Notes under the pieces: model-generated
Told to the model about the DNA's origin: nothing
What the model saw: the letters and a program-made list of their open reading frames with translations, nothing else
Database searches by the model: none
In this document: positions 33,657-42,751 of the stretch, one piece after another
Layout of the letters: each line of letters starts with the position of its first letter
Numbering within the stretch: the first letter of the stretch is position 1
Translations under genes and position numbers: made by a program
Assembly: GCF_900156335.1 (NCBI RefSeq)
Contig: NZ_FTMZ01000026.1
Location: 10,323 to 60,970, forward strand
From: Sphaerotilus natans
Lineage (GTDB): Bacteria; Pseudomonadota; Gammaproteobacteria; Burkholderiales; Burkholderiaceae_C
Reading direction: 5' to 3'
DNA length: 50,648 nt

Positions 33657-35300
33657 CTGAAAGATTCGCCAAACACCCCGGAGTATCGCCGAGCGGCGCC
33701 GGCCCGGCCCTTCCTGAGCGGCCTGTTCGTCATCGCCCAGGCCTTGGGCGCGGCCGGCACCGCCCAGGCCTTCGGCTTCGACGAGGTTGCGGCCGAGGCC
33801 CGCGCGCTGGCGCTGCAGCCCTGGCGCGACGCGCCGCCCAGCCGCCACCGCGCGCTGCTCGACCTGAGCTACGACGACTACCGCGACATCCGCTTCCGCC
33901 CGGATCGGGCGCTGTGGCAGGACCGGCCCTTCGAGCTGATGTTCTTCCATGCCGGACGGGGCTTCTCGCAGCCGCTGCAGATCGAGGAGATCGACGCGCA
34001 GGGCCGGGTGCAGCCGCTGCAGGTGCCGGCCGCGGCCTTCGACTACGGCCGAAACGCCGCGAAGCTGCCGGCGCTGGCCCGCCCGGGCGCGGCGGCCGAG
34101 GTCGCCGGCTTTCGGCTGCATACCGCGCTGAACCGCCCGGACTATCGCGACGAGCTGATCGTCTTCCTCGGCGCGAGCTATTTCCGCGCGCTCGGCGCCG
34201 GCCAGCAGTACGGCCTGTCGGCGCGCGGCCTGTCGGTCGACACCACCGGCGGCCAGGGCGAGGAATTTCCGCGCTTCGACCGCTTCTGGCTCGAGAAGCC
34301 GGCACCCGACGCGACGCGCATGACGCTCTACGCTCGCCTGGTCGGGCCGCGGGTGACCGGCGCCTACCGCTTCGACATCACGCCGGGCCGCCGGCCCGAA
34401 GGCACGACCCGGGTGGAGGTGCAGGCGCGGCTCTTCCTGCGCGGCCGGGTCGCCACGCTGGGGCTGGCGCCGCTGACCAGCATGTTCCTGTCCGGCGAGA
34501 ACCAGCCGCGCCCCGGCGACTTCCGCCCCGAGGTGCATGACTCCGACGGCCTGCAGATCCTGACCGGCCGCGGCGAGTGGATCTGGCGGCCGCTGAACAA
34601 CCCGCGCGCCGGCGCCTTCGTCACCTCCTTCCGGCTCGACGGGCCGCAGGCGCTGCGCGGCTTCGGCCTGCTGCAGCGCGACCGCCAGTTCGCCAGCTAC
34701 GAGGACCTGGAGGCGCACTACGAGCGCCGCCCGAGCGCCTGGGTCGAGCCCCGCGGCGACTGGGGACCGGGCCGCGTCGAGCTGCTGCAGTTCCAGACGC
34801 CTGACGAGACGCACGACAACATCGCCGCCTACTGGGTGCCCGAGACGCTGCCGGCACCTGGCGCGCCGCTGCAGCCGATCGACCTGGCCTACACGCTGCA
34901 CTGGTTCGGCGATCAGCCGCCGGTGCGCCCGGGCGGCTGGACGGTGCAGACCCGCCGCGGCCACGGTTACGACCGGGCCGAGGGCGACGAGCTGCAGTTC
35001 CATGTCGACTTCGCCGGCCCGGCGCTGGACGCGGTGCGCACCGGTGCCGGCGCCGAGCCGGTGCGCCCGCAGGTCGAGGCCGTGGCCAACGCGCGCATCC
35101 GGGAGGTCCGGGTCCAGCCCCACCCGCAGGCAGGTGCACAGGCCGGCGGACAGACGCCGGGCTGGCGCATGACGCTGCGGGTCGAGCGGCTGCAGGCGGA
35201 TCGCCCGGTCGAGCTGCGCGGCTACCTGATGCAGGGCCGCGACGTGCTGACCGAGACCTGGAGCCTGGCGCTGCCACCGGAGGGAGAACAGAAACGATGA
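33657..35300 (+). CDS. opgG: periplasmic glucan biosynthesis protein OpgG, probable CTG start
   Basis: A protein of about 547 residues needed for osmoregulated periplasmic glucan synthesis, working with OpgH. The frame opens with KDSPNTPEYRRAAPARP, a hydrophobic core (FLSGLFVIAQALGAAGTAQA) and the mature start FGFDEVAAEARALA. OpgG signatures include YDDYRDIRFRPDRALW, ELMFFHAGRGFSQPL, ASYFRALGAGQQYGLSARGL, SMFLSGENQP and EWIWRPLNNP. The signal peptide extends upstream of the only TTG, so a CTG at 33657 with GGAGG behind it is the best start. A sequencing frameshift from the ATG at 33629 is the main alternative. The stop overlaps the opgH start (ATGA). Confidence 0.87.
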   Translation: MKDSPNTPEYRRAAPARPFLSGLFVIAQALGAAGTAQAFGFDEVAAEARALALQPWRDAPPSRHRALLDLSYDDYRDIRFRPDRALWQDRPFELMFFHAGRGFSQPLQIEEIDAQGRVQPLQVPAAAFDYGRNAAKLPALARPGAAAEVAGFRLHTALNRPDYRDELIVFLGASYFRALGAGQQYGLSARGLSVDTTGGQGEEFPRFDRFWLEKPAPDATRMTLYARLVGPRVTGAYRFDITPGRRPEGTTRVEVQARLFLRGRVATLGLAPLTSMFLSGENQPRPGDFRPEVHDSDGLQILTGRGEWIWRPLNNPRAGAFVTSFRLDGPQALRGFGLLQRDRQFASYEDLEAHYERRPSAWVEPRGDWGPGRVELLQFQTPDETHDNIAAYWVPETLPAPGAPLQPIDLAYTLHWFGDQPPVRPGGWTVQTRRGHGYDRAEGDELQFHVDFAGPALDAVRTGAGAEPVRPQVEAVANARIREVRVQPHPQAGAQAGGQTPGWRMTLRVERLQADRPVELRGYLMQGRDVLTETWSLALPPEGEQKR

Positions 35301-37495
35301 ACAAGCACTTCAGGAACTTCAGGACATCCACCATGCCGTCGCCCATGCCGGCGCTGGTGCGCGGCCACATGACGCCGCAGCCGTGGCAGGGCTGGCGCCG
35401 CGGACGCAAGGCTCTGGCCAGCGCGGCGCGCGACACTGGCCCGCCGCCGGCCTGGCAGGCCGCGGCGCGGCGCCGGCGCGGTGCGCTCGGCCTGGCCATG
35501 CTGGCGGTCACGCTGCTGGCGCTGGGCCTGCAGTGGTCGCAGCGCTCGCCTGCCGAGATGGGTCTGGCCGAGCTGGCGCGCTCGGCGCTGCTGGCGCTGC
35601 TGTTCGCCTGGGTCTCGGCCGGCTTCGTGACCGCGCTGATGGGCTGGCGTCGGCTGCTGGCGGGCGATGCACAGGCGCTGTCGGTCCGCACCGACGGCGT
35701 GCCGGACCCGGCCGCTCGCACCGCCATCATCATGCCGATCTGCAACGAGGACGTGGAGGCCGTCTTCGCCGGCCTGCGCGCCACCGCCGAGTCGCTGGCG
35801 CGGACCGGCCGCGGCGCAGGCTTCGAGTTCTTCGTGCTGTCGGACACCCGTGACGCGAGACTGCTGGCCGACGAGCAGCAGGCCTGGCAGCGCCTGGCCG
35901 CGCTGGCGCGCGAGCACGGCCTGCCGCCGGTGCACTACCGCTGGCGCCGGCGCCGCAGCGGCCGCAAGGCGGGCAACGTCGCCGACTTCTGCCGCCGTTG
36001 GGGCCGCGCCTTCCGCTACATGGTGGTGCTCGACGCCGACAGCGTCATGACCGGCCGCTGCCTGACGCAGCTGGTCGACCTGATGGAGGCGAACCCGCAG
36101 GTCGGCATCGCCCAGACCGCGCCGGTGGGCTGCGGCCAGCAGAGCCTGCATGCCCGTGCGCAGCAATACGCCAGCCGGGTGCTTGGCCGGCTCTATGTGC
36201 ACGGCCTGCAGTTCTGGCAGCTCGGCGACTCGCACTACTGGGGCCACAACGCCATCCTGCGCGTCGAGCCCTTCATGAAGCACTGCGCGCTGGCCCGCCT
36301 GCCCGGGCGCGGCGGCCTCTCGGGCGAGATCCTGTCACACGACTTCGTCGAGGCCGCGCTGATGCGCCGCGCCGGCTTCGAGGTCTGGCTGGTGCCCGAG
36401 CTCGACGGCAGCTACGAGCAGCTCCCCGGCGATCTGCTCGACGAATTGCAGCGCGACCGCCGCTGGTGCCAGGGCAATCTGCAGAACGCCCGCCTGATCG
36501 CCGAGCCAGGCCTGCGCCCGGTGCACCGCGCGCTCTTCGCCACCGGCGCGATGTCCTACCTGAGCGCGCCGCTGTGGCTGGCCTATGTAGGGCTCGGCCT
36601 GATCGGTGGCAACGCGCAGCCGCTGCCCGGCCCCGGCGAGGAACCCGCGATGCTCGGCCTGTGGCTGATGACGGGCGTCATGCTGCTGCTGCCGCGCCTG
36701 CTGGGCGTGCTGGCGGTCTGGCAGCGCGGCGAGACGGCCGCCTTTGGCGGTCGGCGCGCGCTGCTGGGCGGCGCGCTGCTCGAGGCGCTGCTGGCCACCT
36801 TGCAGGCGCCGGTGCGCATGGTGGCGCACTCGCTGTTCGTGCTGGTGGCGCTGGCGGGCTGGAAGCTGGAGTGGAAGTCGCCGCTGCGCCGCAGCCACCC
36901 CATCGGCTGGCACGAAGCCTGGCAGCGCCTGGGCCCGTGGACCCTGGGCGCCACCGCGCTGACCGCCGCGCTGGTGCTGATCGAGCCGGCGATGGCGCTG
37001 CGGCTGGCGCTGCTGACGGTGCCGCTGATGCTGGCGGTGCCGCTGGTGGTGGCCACCAGCCACGCGGCGCCGGGGCGCTGGCTCGGTCGCCTCGGCCTGT
37101 GGCGGGTGCCGCAGGAGCGGCGTCCTCCCCAGGTGCTGCGCCGCTCGGCCGTGCTGCAAGGGCTGCGGCTGGCGCCGGTCTCGCCAGAGCCGCTCCGTCT
37201 GGCCGCGCCACCGCAGCAGCGCACCCGCCACCGTCTGCACCGTCGCCTGAACCGGCTGCCCGCCTTGGCGCTGGGTCTGCCGATGCTGGCGCTGGCGCTG
37301 GGCACGCCGGCCACCAGCGACCTGTCCTCGGCTCCGGTCCTGGCGCCAGCCGCCGTGCCGGTCGAACTGCTGCCGACCGCGGTCGGTGCGGCCACCGCGG
37401 TGCGGCAGCTCGATGGCCTTCTGGCGCGACAGGCTGCGACGGCGACGGCGAGTGGCAAGACGCGCAAGAACCGCTCGAGCCGCAGCAGGGCCTGA
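35297..37495 (+). CDS. opgH: glucan glucosyltransferase OpgH
   Basis: A 732-residue inner-membrane GT2 glycosyltransferase that polymerises the beta-glucan backbone from UDP-glucose. Two helices precede the catalytic loop (about 60-115). Catalytic-domain motifs are IIMPICNEDVEAVF, FVLSDTRDARL, RKAGNVADFCRRWG, MVVLDADSVMTG, YWGHNAILRV, LSHDFVEAALMRRAGFEVW and QRDRRWCQGNLQN (QxxRW). Several C-terminal helices follow, and the last 150 residues are Arg/Pro/Ala-rich. It is translationally coupled to opgG by the four-base overlap. It ends 13 bases from a convergent gene. Confidence 0.93.
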   Translation: MNKHFRNFRTSTMPSPMPALVRGHMTPQPWQGWRRGRKALASAARDTGPPPAWQAAARRRRGALGLAMLAVTLLALGLQWSQRSPAEMGLAELARSALLALLFAWVSAGFVTALMGWRRLLAGDAQALSVRTDGVPDPAARTAIIMPICNEDVEAVFAGLRATAESLARTGRGAGFEFFVLSDTRDARLLADEQQAWQRLAALAREHGLPPVHYRWRRRRSGRKAGNVADFCRRWGRAFRYMVVLDADSVMTGRCLTQLVDLMEANPQVGIAQTAPVGCGQQSLHARAQQYASRVLGRLYVHGLQFWQLGDSHYWGHNAILRVEPFMKHCALARLPGRGGLSGEILSHDFVEAALMRRAGFEVWLVPELDGSYEQLPGDLLDELQRDRRWCQGNLQNARLIAEPGLRPVHRALFATGAMSYLSAPLWLAYVGLGLIGGNAQPLPGPGEEPAMLGLWLMTGVMLLLPRLLGVLAVWQRGETAAFGGRRALLGGALLEALLATLQAPVRMVAHSLFVLVALAGWKLEWKSPLRRSHPIGWHEAWQRLGPWTLGATALTAALVLIEPAMALRLALLTVPLMLAVPLVVATSHAAPGRWLGRLGLWRVPQERRPPQVLRRSAVLQGLRLAPVSPEPLRLAAPPQQRTRHRLHRRLNRLPALALGLPMLALALGTPATSDLSSAPVLAPAAVPVELLPTAVGAATAVRQLDGLLARQAATATASGKTRKNRSSRSRA

Positions 37496-37508
37496 GCGCC
37501 GCCGCGCT

Positions 37509-38495
37509 TCAGCCGCGCATTTCAGGCACCGGCGTCTTGGCGCCCTGCCCGGTCGCCAGCAGGCCGATCAGGTTGTCGGCGGCCAGATCGGCCATCGCGC
37601 GACGGGTGGGCTCGCTGGCGCTGGCGATGTGCGGCGTGAGCACGGTGTTGGGCAGGTCCAGCAGCGCCGGATGCACCGCAGGCTCGCCCTCGAACACATC
37701 CAGCCCCGCCGCGCCGACGTGGCCCGAGCGCAGCGCCATCGCCAGCGCCGCGTCGTCCACCACGCCGCCGCGCGCGATGTTGACCAGCACCGCGCCGCGC
37801 TTCATGCGCGCAAGCTCGGCCGCGCCGATCACATGGTGGGTCGCCGCGCTGTAGGGCACGACGATCATCAGGTGGTCGCTGCGCTGGAGCAGCGCGTCCA
37901 GCTCGACCCGCTCGGCGCCGCCCAGCGCGGCCTCGGTGGCCTCGGGCAGACGCGATCGGTTGTGATAGATCACCTTCATGCCGAAGCCCAGCGCGCCGCG
38001 GCGGGCGATCGCCTGGCCGATGCGGCCCATGCCGAGGATGCCCAGCGTCGCGCCATGCACGTCGGCGCCGGCCATGAAGTCGACCGACCATTTTGTCCAT
38101 TCGCCGCGTCGCAAGAGCCGCTCGGCCTCGCCGACGCGGCGCGCGGCCGCCAGCAGCAGCGCGAAGCCGAAGTCGGCGGTGGTCTCGGTCAGCACGTCGG
38201 GCGCGTGGGTCACCATCACGCCGTGCGCCTGGCAGGCGGCGACATCGATGTTGTTGTAGCCCACCGCCATCGAGCAGACCGCGCGCAGATCCGGGCAGGC
38301 GGCCAGCAGCGCGGCGTCGATCGGCTCGGCGGTGGTGACGAAGACGCCCGCCTTGCCCTGCAGCCGCGCGATCAGCTCGTCGCGGCTCCAGACGGCGTCG
38401 GCCTCGTTCGTCTGCACCTCGAAATGCGCGCGCAGACGCGCGACGACCTCGGGAAAGATGCGACGGGAGATCAGGATCGCGGGGCGTTGGCTCAT
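37509..38495 (-). CDS. D-2-hydroxyacid dehydrogenase (glyoxylate/hydroxypyruvate reductase-like)
   Basis: A 328-residue NAD(P)-dependent dehydrogenase of the D-2-hydroxyacid family. The Rossmann motif is LGILGMGRIGQAIARR. The catalytic Arg is in VLVNIARGGVVDD, Glu in LDVFEGEPAVHP and His in LTPHIASAS. SMAVGYNNIDVAAC is typical of glyoxylate/hydroxypyruvate reductases. Likely reaction: reduction of glyoxylate or hydroxypyruvate in the cytosol. The start is the ATG (MSQRPAILISRR), 41 bases after the antiporter gene on the same strand. Confidence 0.9.
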   Translation of the reverse strand: MSQRPAILISRRIFPEVVARLRAHFEVQTNEADAVWSRDELIARLQGKAGVFVTTAEPIDAALLAACPDLRAVCSMAVGYNNIDVAACQAHGVMVTHAPDVLTETTADFGFALLLAAARRVGEAERLLRRGEWTKWSVDFMAGADVHGATLGILGMGRIGQAIARRGALGFGMKVIYHNRSRLPEATEAALGGAERVELDALLQRSDHLMIVVPYSAATHHVIGAAELARMKRGAVLVNIARGGVVDDAALAMALRSGHVGAAGLDVFEGEPAVHPALLDLPNTVLTPHIASASEPTRRAMADLAADNLIGLLATGQGAKTPVPEMRG

Positions 38496-38536
38496 GGTGT
38501 GGCGATGAAGTGGCGGTGAGGTGGCGGCCCGCCAGC

Positions 38537-39967
38537 TCAGCGGAACCAGATGAAGGACATCAGCACGAACAGAGGCACCAGAATGCCCACACTCCAGAGC
38601 ATGTAGCCGAAGAAGCTGGGCATCTTCACGCCGCGATCTTCCGCGATCGCCTTGACCATCAGATTGGGCGCGTTGCCGATGTAGCTGTTGGCGCCCATGA
38701 AGACCGAGCCGGCCGAGATCGCCGCCAGCACCGGCGCCAGCGTGGTCATCATCACCTGCGGGTCGCCGCCGGCCAGGTTGAAGAACACCAGATAGGTCGG
38801 CGCGTTGTCCAAGAAGGACGACAGCAGGCCCGAGGCCCAGAAGTACATCAGCGGCAGCGGCTGGCCGTCCGGCCCGGTGACCGCGCGCACGACGGCCGCG
38901 AACGCGCCTTGCTCGCCGGCCTTGAGCATCGCCAGCACCGGCGCGATCGTCAGGAAGATGCCGGCAAAGAGCTTGGCGACCTCCTCCATCGGCGCCCAGT
39001 TGAACTGGTTGGCCTCGCGCACCGCCTGGGTGGTGAGCTTCAGCGACAGCACCGTCAGAACCACCAGACCGAGGTCGCGAACGATCTGCTCCAGGCCCAG
39101 CCGGGCGCCCGCCACCTCCAGTCCGGTACCCGGCTTCCACAGGCCGCTCATCAGCACCAGCGCGACCACTCCGCCCAGCAGCGCCAGGTTGATGCCGCCC
39201 TCCAGGCCGAAGCGCGGATCATCCGGCGTCGGATCGGCGCGGGTCACCCCTTCGCGGCGGTAGATCACCGTGTCGATGGCCAGGAAGATCGCCAGCAGCG
39301 CGCCGACCAGGAACAGCGTTTCCGGGAAGATGTGCTGCGCGGTCCAGAAGAAGTCCACGCCCTTCAGGAAGCCCAGGAAGAGCGGCGGATCGCCCAGCGG
39401 CGTCAGCGAGCCGCCGGCATTGCTGACGATGAAGATGAAGAAGACGAAGACATGCGCGTTATGACGGCGGTTGTCGTTGGCGCGGATCAGCGGGCGGATC
39501 ATCAGCATCGAGGCGCCGGTGGTGCCCATGAAGCTCGCCAGCACCGCGCCGATCACCATCAGCAGCGCATTGAAGCCGGGGCTGCCATGGAAGTTGCCCC
39601 GGATGTGGATGCCGCCGGCCACGGTGTAGAGCGTGGTCAGCAGGATGATGAAGGGGATGTACTCGGCCACCAGCGCATGCACCAGCGTGACGCCCGCCAT
39701 GCCGGCGCCGAAGACCGCCGCGAACGGCAGCAGGAAGGCCAGCGCCCAGCCCGCGGCGATCTTGCCGTAATGGTGATGCCAGACCGAGGGCACGATCAGC
39801 GGACACAGCGCAATCGACAGCAGCAGCCCGGCGAAGGGCACCGCCCATGCGGCCGAGAGCGCGGCGCCGTCGATCTCGGCCGCATGGGAGAGGGTCGGCA
39901 GCGACAGCGCGGCCAGCAGGAGCAGTGCGCGCGGCAGCACACCGCGCAGGAAGGACAGGAGACGCAT
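38537..39967 (-). CDS. sodium:proton antiporter-like membrane protein (arsenite/citrate permease superfamily)
   Basis: A 476-residue polytopic membrane protein with about 12 hydrophobic segments. A hydrophobic N-terminus ending SHAAEI resembles a signal. Conserved spots are FMGTTGASMLMIRPLI, NAGGSLTPLGDPPLFLGFLKG, SSFLDNAPTYLVFFNLAGG and FMGANSYIGNAPNLMVKAIAEDRG; the paired TxGA/NxPT and GNAPNLM motifs fit the NhaD/ArsB/CitM superfamily. Sodium/proton exchange is the usual annotation, but substrate is not shown here. The chosen start is MRLLSFLRG; an in-frame ATG 27 bases upstream is possible. Confidence 0.85.
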   Translation of the reverse strand: MRLLSFLRGVLPRALLLLAALSLPTLSHAAEIDGAALSAAWAVPFAGLLLSIALCPLIVPSVWHHHYGKIAAGWALAFLLPFAAVFGAGMAGVTLVHALVAEYIPFIILLTTLYTVAGGIHIRGNFHGSPGFNALLMVIGAVLASFMGTTGASMLMIRPLIRANDNRRHNAHVFVFFIFIVSNAGGSLTPLGDPPLFLGFLKGVDFFWTAQHIFPETLFLVGALLAIFLAIDTVIYRREGVTRADPTPDDPRFGLEGGINLALLGGVVALVLMSGLWKPGTGLEVAGARLGLEQIVRDLGLVVLTVLSLKLTTQAVREANQFNWAPMEEVAKLFAGIFLTIAPVLAMLKAGEQGAFAAVVRAVTGPDGQPLPLMYFWASGLLSSFLDNAPTYLVFFNLAGGDPQVMMTTLAPVLAAISAGSVFMGANSYIGNAPNLMVKAIAEDRGVKMPSFFGYMLWSVGILVPLFVLMSFIWFR

Positions 39968-40087
39968 GGCAGGGATTCCGGTTCCGATCGGCAATGGCGC
40001 GCGATGGTAGCGGCTGGATCCCTTGGTGCCGATCGGCTCCGTCCCGTACGTGTTGTTGACGTGGCCGCCGAGGCTCAGCGGCCACGT

Positions 40088-40786
40088 TCAGTCGTGGAAG
40101 CGCGTGAATTCGGCCACCGGCGCGCGTTCGGTCACCAGGGTGTTCTCGATCGCGGCCGGATCGGCGCGGCCCAGCGCCATGCCGCAGACCACCATCTCGC
40201 CCGCGTCCAGGCCGAGTTCCTCGGCGATCAGGCGGTGATAGGGCGTGAAGGCGGCCTGCGCGCAGGTGTCGAGGCCGCGTCCGCGCGCGGCGATCATGAT
40301 GTTCTCGAGGAACATGCCGTAGTCCAGCCACGAGCCCTGCGCCATCACCCGGTCGATGGTGAAGATCAGACCGACCGGTGCGTCGAAGAAGGCGTAGTTG
40401 CGGCCGTGCTGCGCGTGCATGCGCGCCTTGTCGGTCTTGGCGATGTCCAGCAGGCCGTAGAGATCCCAGCCAACCTTGCGGCGGCGGTCGATGTAGGGCG
40501 AGACCCACTGCGAGGGGTAATAGGCGTATTCCTCGGTGTGCGGCCCGCTGGCCTGGGGGTCGTCGTGCGCAGCCAGCAGCCGGTCGCACAGGCGCTGGCG
40601 CGCCGCGCCGGTCAGCACATGCACCTTCCACGGCTGGGTGTTGGTGCCCGACGGGGCGCGGGCGGCCACCTGCAGGATGGCCTCGATCGTCTCGCGCGGC
40701 ACCGGCTCGGGCAGGAAGGCGCGGATCGAGCGGCGCGAGGTGATGGCCTGGTCGACCGCGGTGCGGCGTTCGTCGTCGTTGAGCAT
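40088..40786 (-). CDS. nitroreductase family protein
   Basis: A 232-residue flavin-dependent nitroreductase. The FMN-binding SRRSIRAFLPEPVP, AARAPSGTNTQPWKVHVLTG and the later LDYGMFLENIMIAARGRGLDT are present, with a C-terminal GRADPAAIENTLVTERAPV. It probably reduces nitro, quinone or enone compounds with NAD(P)H. The ATG start with AAAGGGG about nine bases upstream is preferred over a TTG further upstream. It stands alone between the antiporter and deacetylase genes, with about 110-120 bases on each side. Confidence 0.88.
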   Translation of the reverse strand: MLNDDERRTAVDQAITSRRSIRAFLPEPVPRETIEAILQVAARAPSGTNTQPWKVHVLTGAARQRLCDRLLAAHDDPQASGPHTEEYAYYPSQWVSPYIDRRRKVGWDLYGLLDIAKTDKARMHAQHGRNYAFFDAPVGLIFTIDRVMAQGSWLDYGMFLENIMIAARGRGLDTCAQAAFTPYHRLIAEELGLDAGEMVVCGMALGRADPAAIENTLVTERAPVAEFTRFHD

Positions 40787-40893
40787 CAGGGCGCCCCTTT
40801 CTTTGAGCAAGACTCAGAAATTTCGGCGCCGATCATTGCCGCGCTGCAGCATCCTCGGCAACTGGGGTTTCACTTGATGCGTTTGAGGCACGC

Positions 40894-41835
40894 TCAATCC
40901 CGCCGGACCGGCCCGGCCTGCCAGGCCGAGATCGCCGCGCGGAAGGTGCCCATCTGCACCTCGACCGTCTCGGCGATCACATGGCCGTAGCCGCCGCCCA
41001 TCGTCAGCACCACCGGAATGCCGCGCTCGCGGCAGGCCTGGAAGACGCGGCGGTCGCGCTCGGCCAGACCGGCGGCGCTGATCTTCAGGCGCCCGAGGCG
41101 GTCGCCCTCGAACGGATCGGCGCCGGCCTGATAGAGCACCAGGCCGGGCGGCGTGTCGCCATGCGCCAGCCACATCGCCTCCAGCGCACGGTCGAGCGCC
41201 TCCAGATAGGGTGCGTCGGTGCAGCCGTCAGGCAGGTCGACATCGAGGCAGGACGGCACCTTGCGGAAGGGGTAGTTCTTCTCGCCGTGCATCGACAGCG
41301 TCCAGACGCTGGCATCGCCGCGGAAGATCGCCGCGGTGCCGTTGCCCTGGTGCACGTCCAGATCGACGATCGCCACCCGCAGCGGCTGGCGCGGATGCGT
41401 GCGCAGCCACTCGGCCTGCATCAGCCGCGCGCTCACCGCCAGGTCGTTGAAGACGCAGTAGCCGCCACCGGCGTCCGCGCTGGCGTGGTGCGTGCCGCCG
41501 GCGAGGTTGGCGGCGACGCCCTCGGCGAAGGCCGCGCGGGCGGCCTGAATGGTCGCGCCGACCGAGCGCCGGGCGCGCTCGGCCATCATCGGCGTCCAGG
41601 GAAATCCGATCTCGCGCTGCGCAGCTGCCGGCAGCGTGCCGTGGAAGACGCCGTCGATGTAAGCCGGCGCATGCGCCAGGGCCAGCTCGCCGCGGCTGGC
41701 CGGCAGCGCCTCGGCCAGCCGCACCTGCGGCAGCTCGGCGGCGATGCGGTCGCGCAGCATGCGGTACTTCTCCATCGGGAAGCGGTGCCCAGTCGGCAGG
41801 GGCAGCACGAAATGATCGGCATAGAAGGCTTGCAT
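40894..41835 (-). CDS. histone deacetylase-like zinc amidohydrolase
   Basis: A 313-residue member of the HDAC/acetoin-utilisation/acetylpolyamine amidohydrolase superfamily. The active-site block is GGTHHASADAGGGYCVFNDLAVS (double His), and zinc ligands are in VDLDVHQGNGT (Asp and His) and a later Asp in QAGADPFEGDRLG; MGGGYG closes the pocket. Short N-terminus MQAFYADHFVLPLPTGHRFP is as in this family. Possible substrates are acetylated proteins, polyamines or other amides. An upstream extension to 41925 does not look native. Confidence 0.88.
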   Translation of the reverse strand: MQAFYADHFVLPLPTGHRFPMEKYRMLRDRIAAELPQVRLAEALPASRGELALAHAPAYIDGVFHGTLPAAAQREIGFPWTPMMAERARRSVGATIQAARAAFAEGVAANLAGGTHHASADAGGGYCVFNDLAVSARLMQAEWLRTHPRQPLRVAIVDLDVHQGNGTAAIFRGDASVWTLSMHGEKNYPFRKVPSCLDVDLPDGCTDAPYLEALDRALEAMWLAHGDTPPGLVLYQAGADPFEGDRLGRLKISAAGLAERDRRVFQACRERGIPVVLTMGGGYGHVIAETVEVQMGTFRAAISAWQAGPVRRD

Positions 41836-41910
41836 GCAGGAATTGTCAGCTCTGTCACGAATGATCACCCCATGAAGGCTGATGCAGGTCAGCCAGAGCG
41901 GTGGCCCGAC

Positions 41911-41939
41911 TTGCCAGCCGGCCACTCCGGGCCTACAGT
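41911..41939 (+). promoter_or_regulatory. sigma70-like promoter of phasin gene 1
   Basis: TTGCCA (41911-41916) and TACAGT (41934-41939) are 17 bases apart, the ideal spacing. The start of transcription would be near 41946. A PhaR-type palindrome begins about 13 bases downstream of that, so a bound repressor would block the early transcript. Confidence 0.5.
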
Positions 41940-41958
41940 GCGCCGCATTCCGGCGATT

Positions 41959-41973
41959 TGCTGCATGGCAGCA
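41959..41973. promoter_or_regulatory. PhaR-type operator upstream of phasin gene 1
   Basis: TGCTGC-ATG-GCAGCA is a perfect palindrome with 6-base arms, containing the CTGC-N3-GCAG core reported for PhaR, the PHB-sensing repressor of phasin genes. It lies 53 bases before the phasin start, downstream of a sigma70-like promoter. The same arms occur twice before phasin gene 2. phaR itself is not in the window. Confidence 0.65.
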
Positions 41974-42026
41974 TGGCGCCGCCCCGTCGTGCCCTGCATG
42001 AACATCCTCAGCCGGAGTGCCTCGCC

Positions 42027-42551
42027 ATGTTGACCCCCGAACAGCTGGCCGCCGCCAACAAGGCCGGTCTCGACGCCCTGGTCGAGCTGACCCGCAAGAG
42101 CTTCGAAGGCATCGAGAAGCTGGTCGAGCTCAATCTGCGCACCATGCGCGGCACGATCGGCAACAGCCTAGCCCCGAATGCAGCCGGTCGCATGCCGGCG
42201 ATGGCCGAGACGGCTGGCGCCTACAGCCGCGAGCTCTGCGAGATCGCGCTCGGCACCCAGAAGGAAGTGCAGCGCCTGGTCCACGCCCAGCTGGCCGCGG
42301 CGCAGCAGACCATTCTGGTCATGGTCGACACCACGGTGAAGAACGCGCCCGAGGCCGGCGGCTCGACCGAGATGGTCCGCACCGCCGTCAGCGCGGCCAA
42401 CGCGGCGATGGAGCGGGTGCAGCAGGCCGCGCGTCAGGCGGTCGACCGCACCGGCGCCCAGGTCGACGCGATTGTCCAGCCCCCGGCCCCGCTGAAGACC
42501 GCCCACCGGTCCGAAGCGGCCGATGCATCGATCACGTCGGTCGGGTCTTGA
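42027..42551 (+). CDS. phaP: phasin 1 (PHB granule-associated protein)
   Basis: A 174-residue phasin. These small amphipathic helical proteins coat PHB granules and set their number and size. Shared phasin traits: MLTPEQLAAANKAGLDALVE, the conserved GIEKLVELNLRTMRG, a helical middle (YSRELCEIALGTQKEVQRLV) and an Ala-rich, heptad-like C-terminal helix. It is clearly paralogous to the phasin at 44398 (common GIEKLVELNL and KNAPEAGGS/KNAPAGSEN) but more diverged in its N- and C-terminal parts. A PhaR-type operator precedes it and a terminator ends its 3' UTR. Confidence 0.92.
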   Translation: MLTPEQLAAANKAGLDALVELTRKSFEGIEKLVELNLRTMRGTIGNSLAPNAAGRMPAMAETAGAYSRELCEIALGTQKEVQRLVHAQLAAAQQTILVMVDTTVKNAPEAGGSTEMVRTAVSAANAAMERVQQAARQAVDRTGAQVDAIVQPPAPLKTAHRSEAADASITSVGS

Positions 42552-42612
42552 ACTTTTTCCAACCGGGCGCATCTGTCCTGGGCATGCTCCTGAGCCGGGA
42601 GCATGTGACTGG

Positions 42613-42663
42613 TTGTCTCCTCGGTACCCCGGCTTCCTGTTTTCAGGTCGGCTGACCGGTACC
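42613..42663 (+). ncRNA. phasin 1 3' UTR element (TTGTCTCCTC + paired GGTACC)
   Basis: The 16-base TTGTCTCCTCGGTACC (42613-42628) is identical to the phasin 2 3' UTR. A second GGTACC (42658-42663) can pair with the first, enclosing a small CCTG-TTTT-CAGG hairpin. The element lies between the phasin stop and a strong terminator. UCUCCUC resembles an anti-Shine-Dalgarno. Whether it is released as a small RNA or stabilises the mRNA is not known. Confidence 0.45.
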
Positions 42664-42671
42664 TTGTTCCC

Positions 42672-42703
42672 CCGGTGGAGGTTCGCTTCCACCGGTTTTT
42701 TTT
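42672..42703 (+). terminator. intrinsic terminator of phasin 1
   Basis: CCGGTGGA (42672-42679) and TCCACCGG (42688-42695) form a perfect 8-base-pair stem with an 8-base loop, followed directly by eight T (42696-42703). Confidence 0.93.
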
Positions 42704-42751
42704 GCTCGTTTCCCGGCTCCCGGCTGCCGGTTTCTGCAGGCGCGGGTCTTG

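Noticed and set aside
33744..35300. TTG at 33744 as the opgG start
   Set aside because: It would cut the signal peptide's basic region and most of its hydrophobic core, and has no Shine-Dalgarno.
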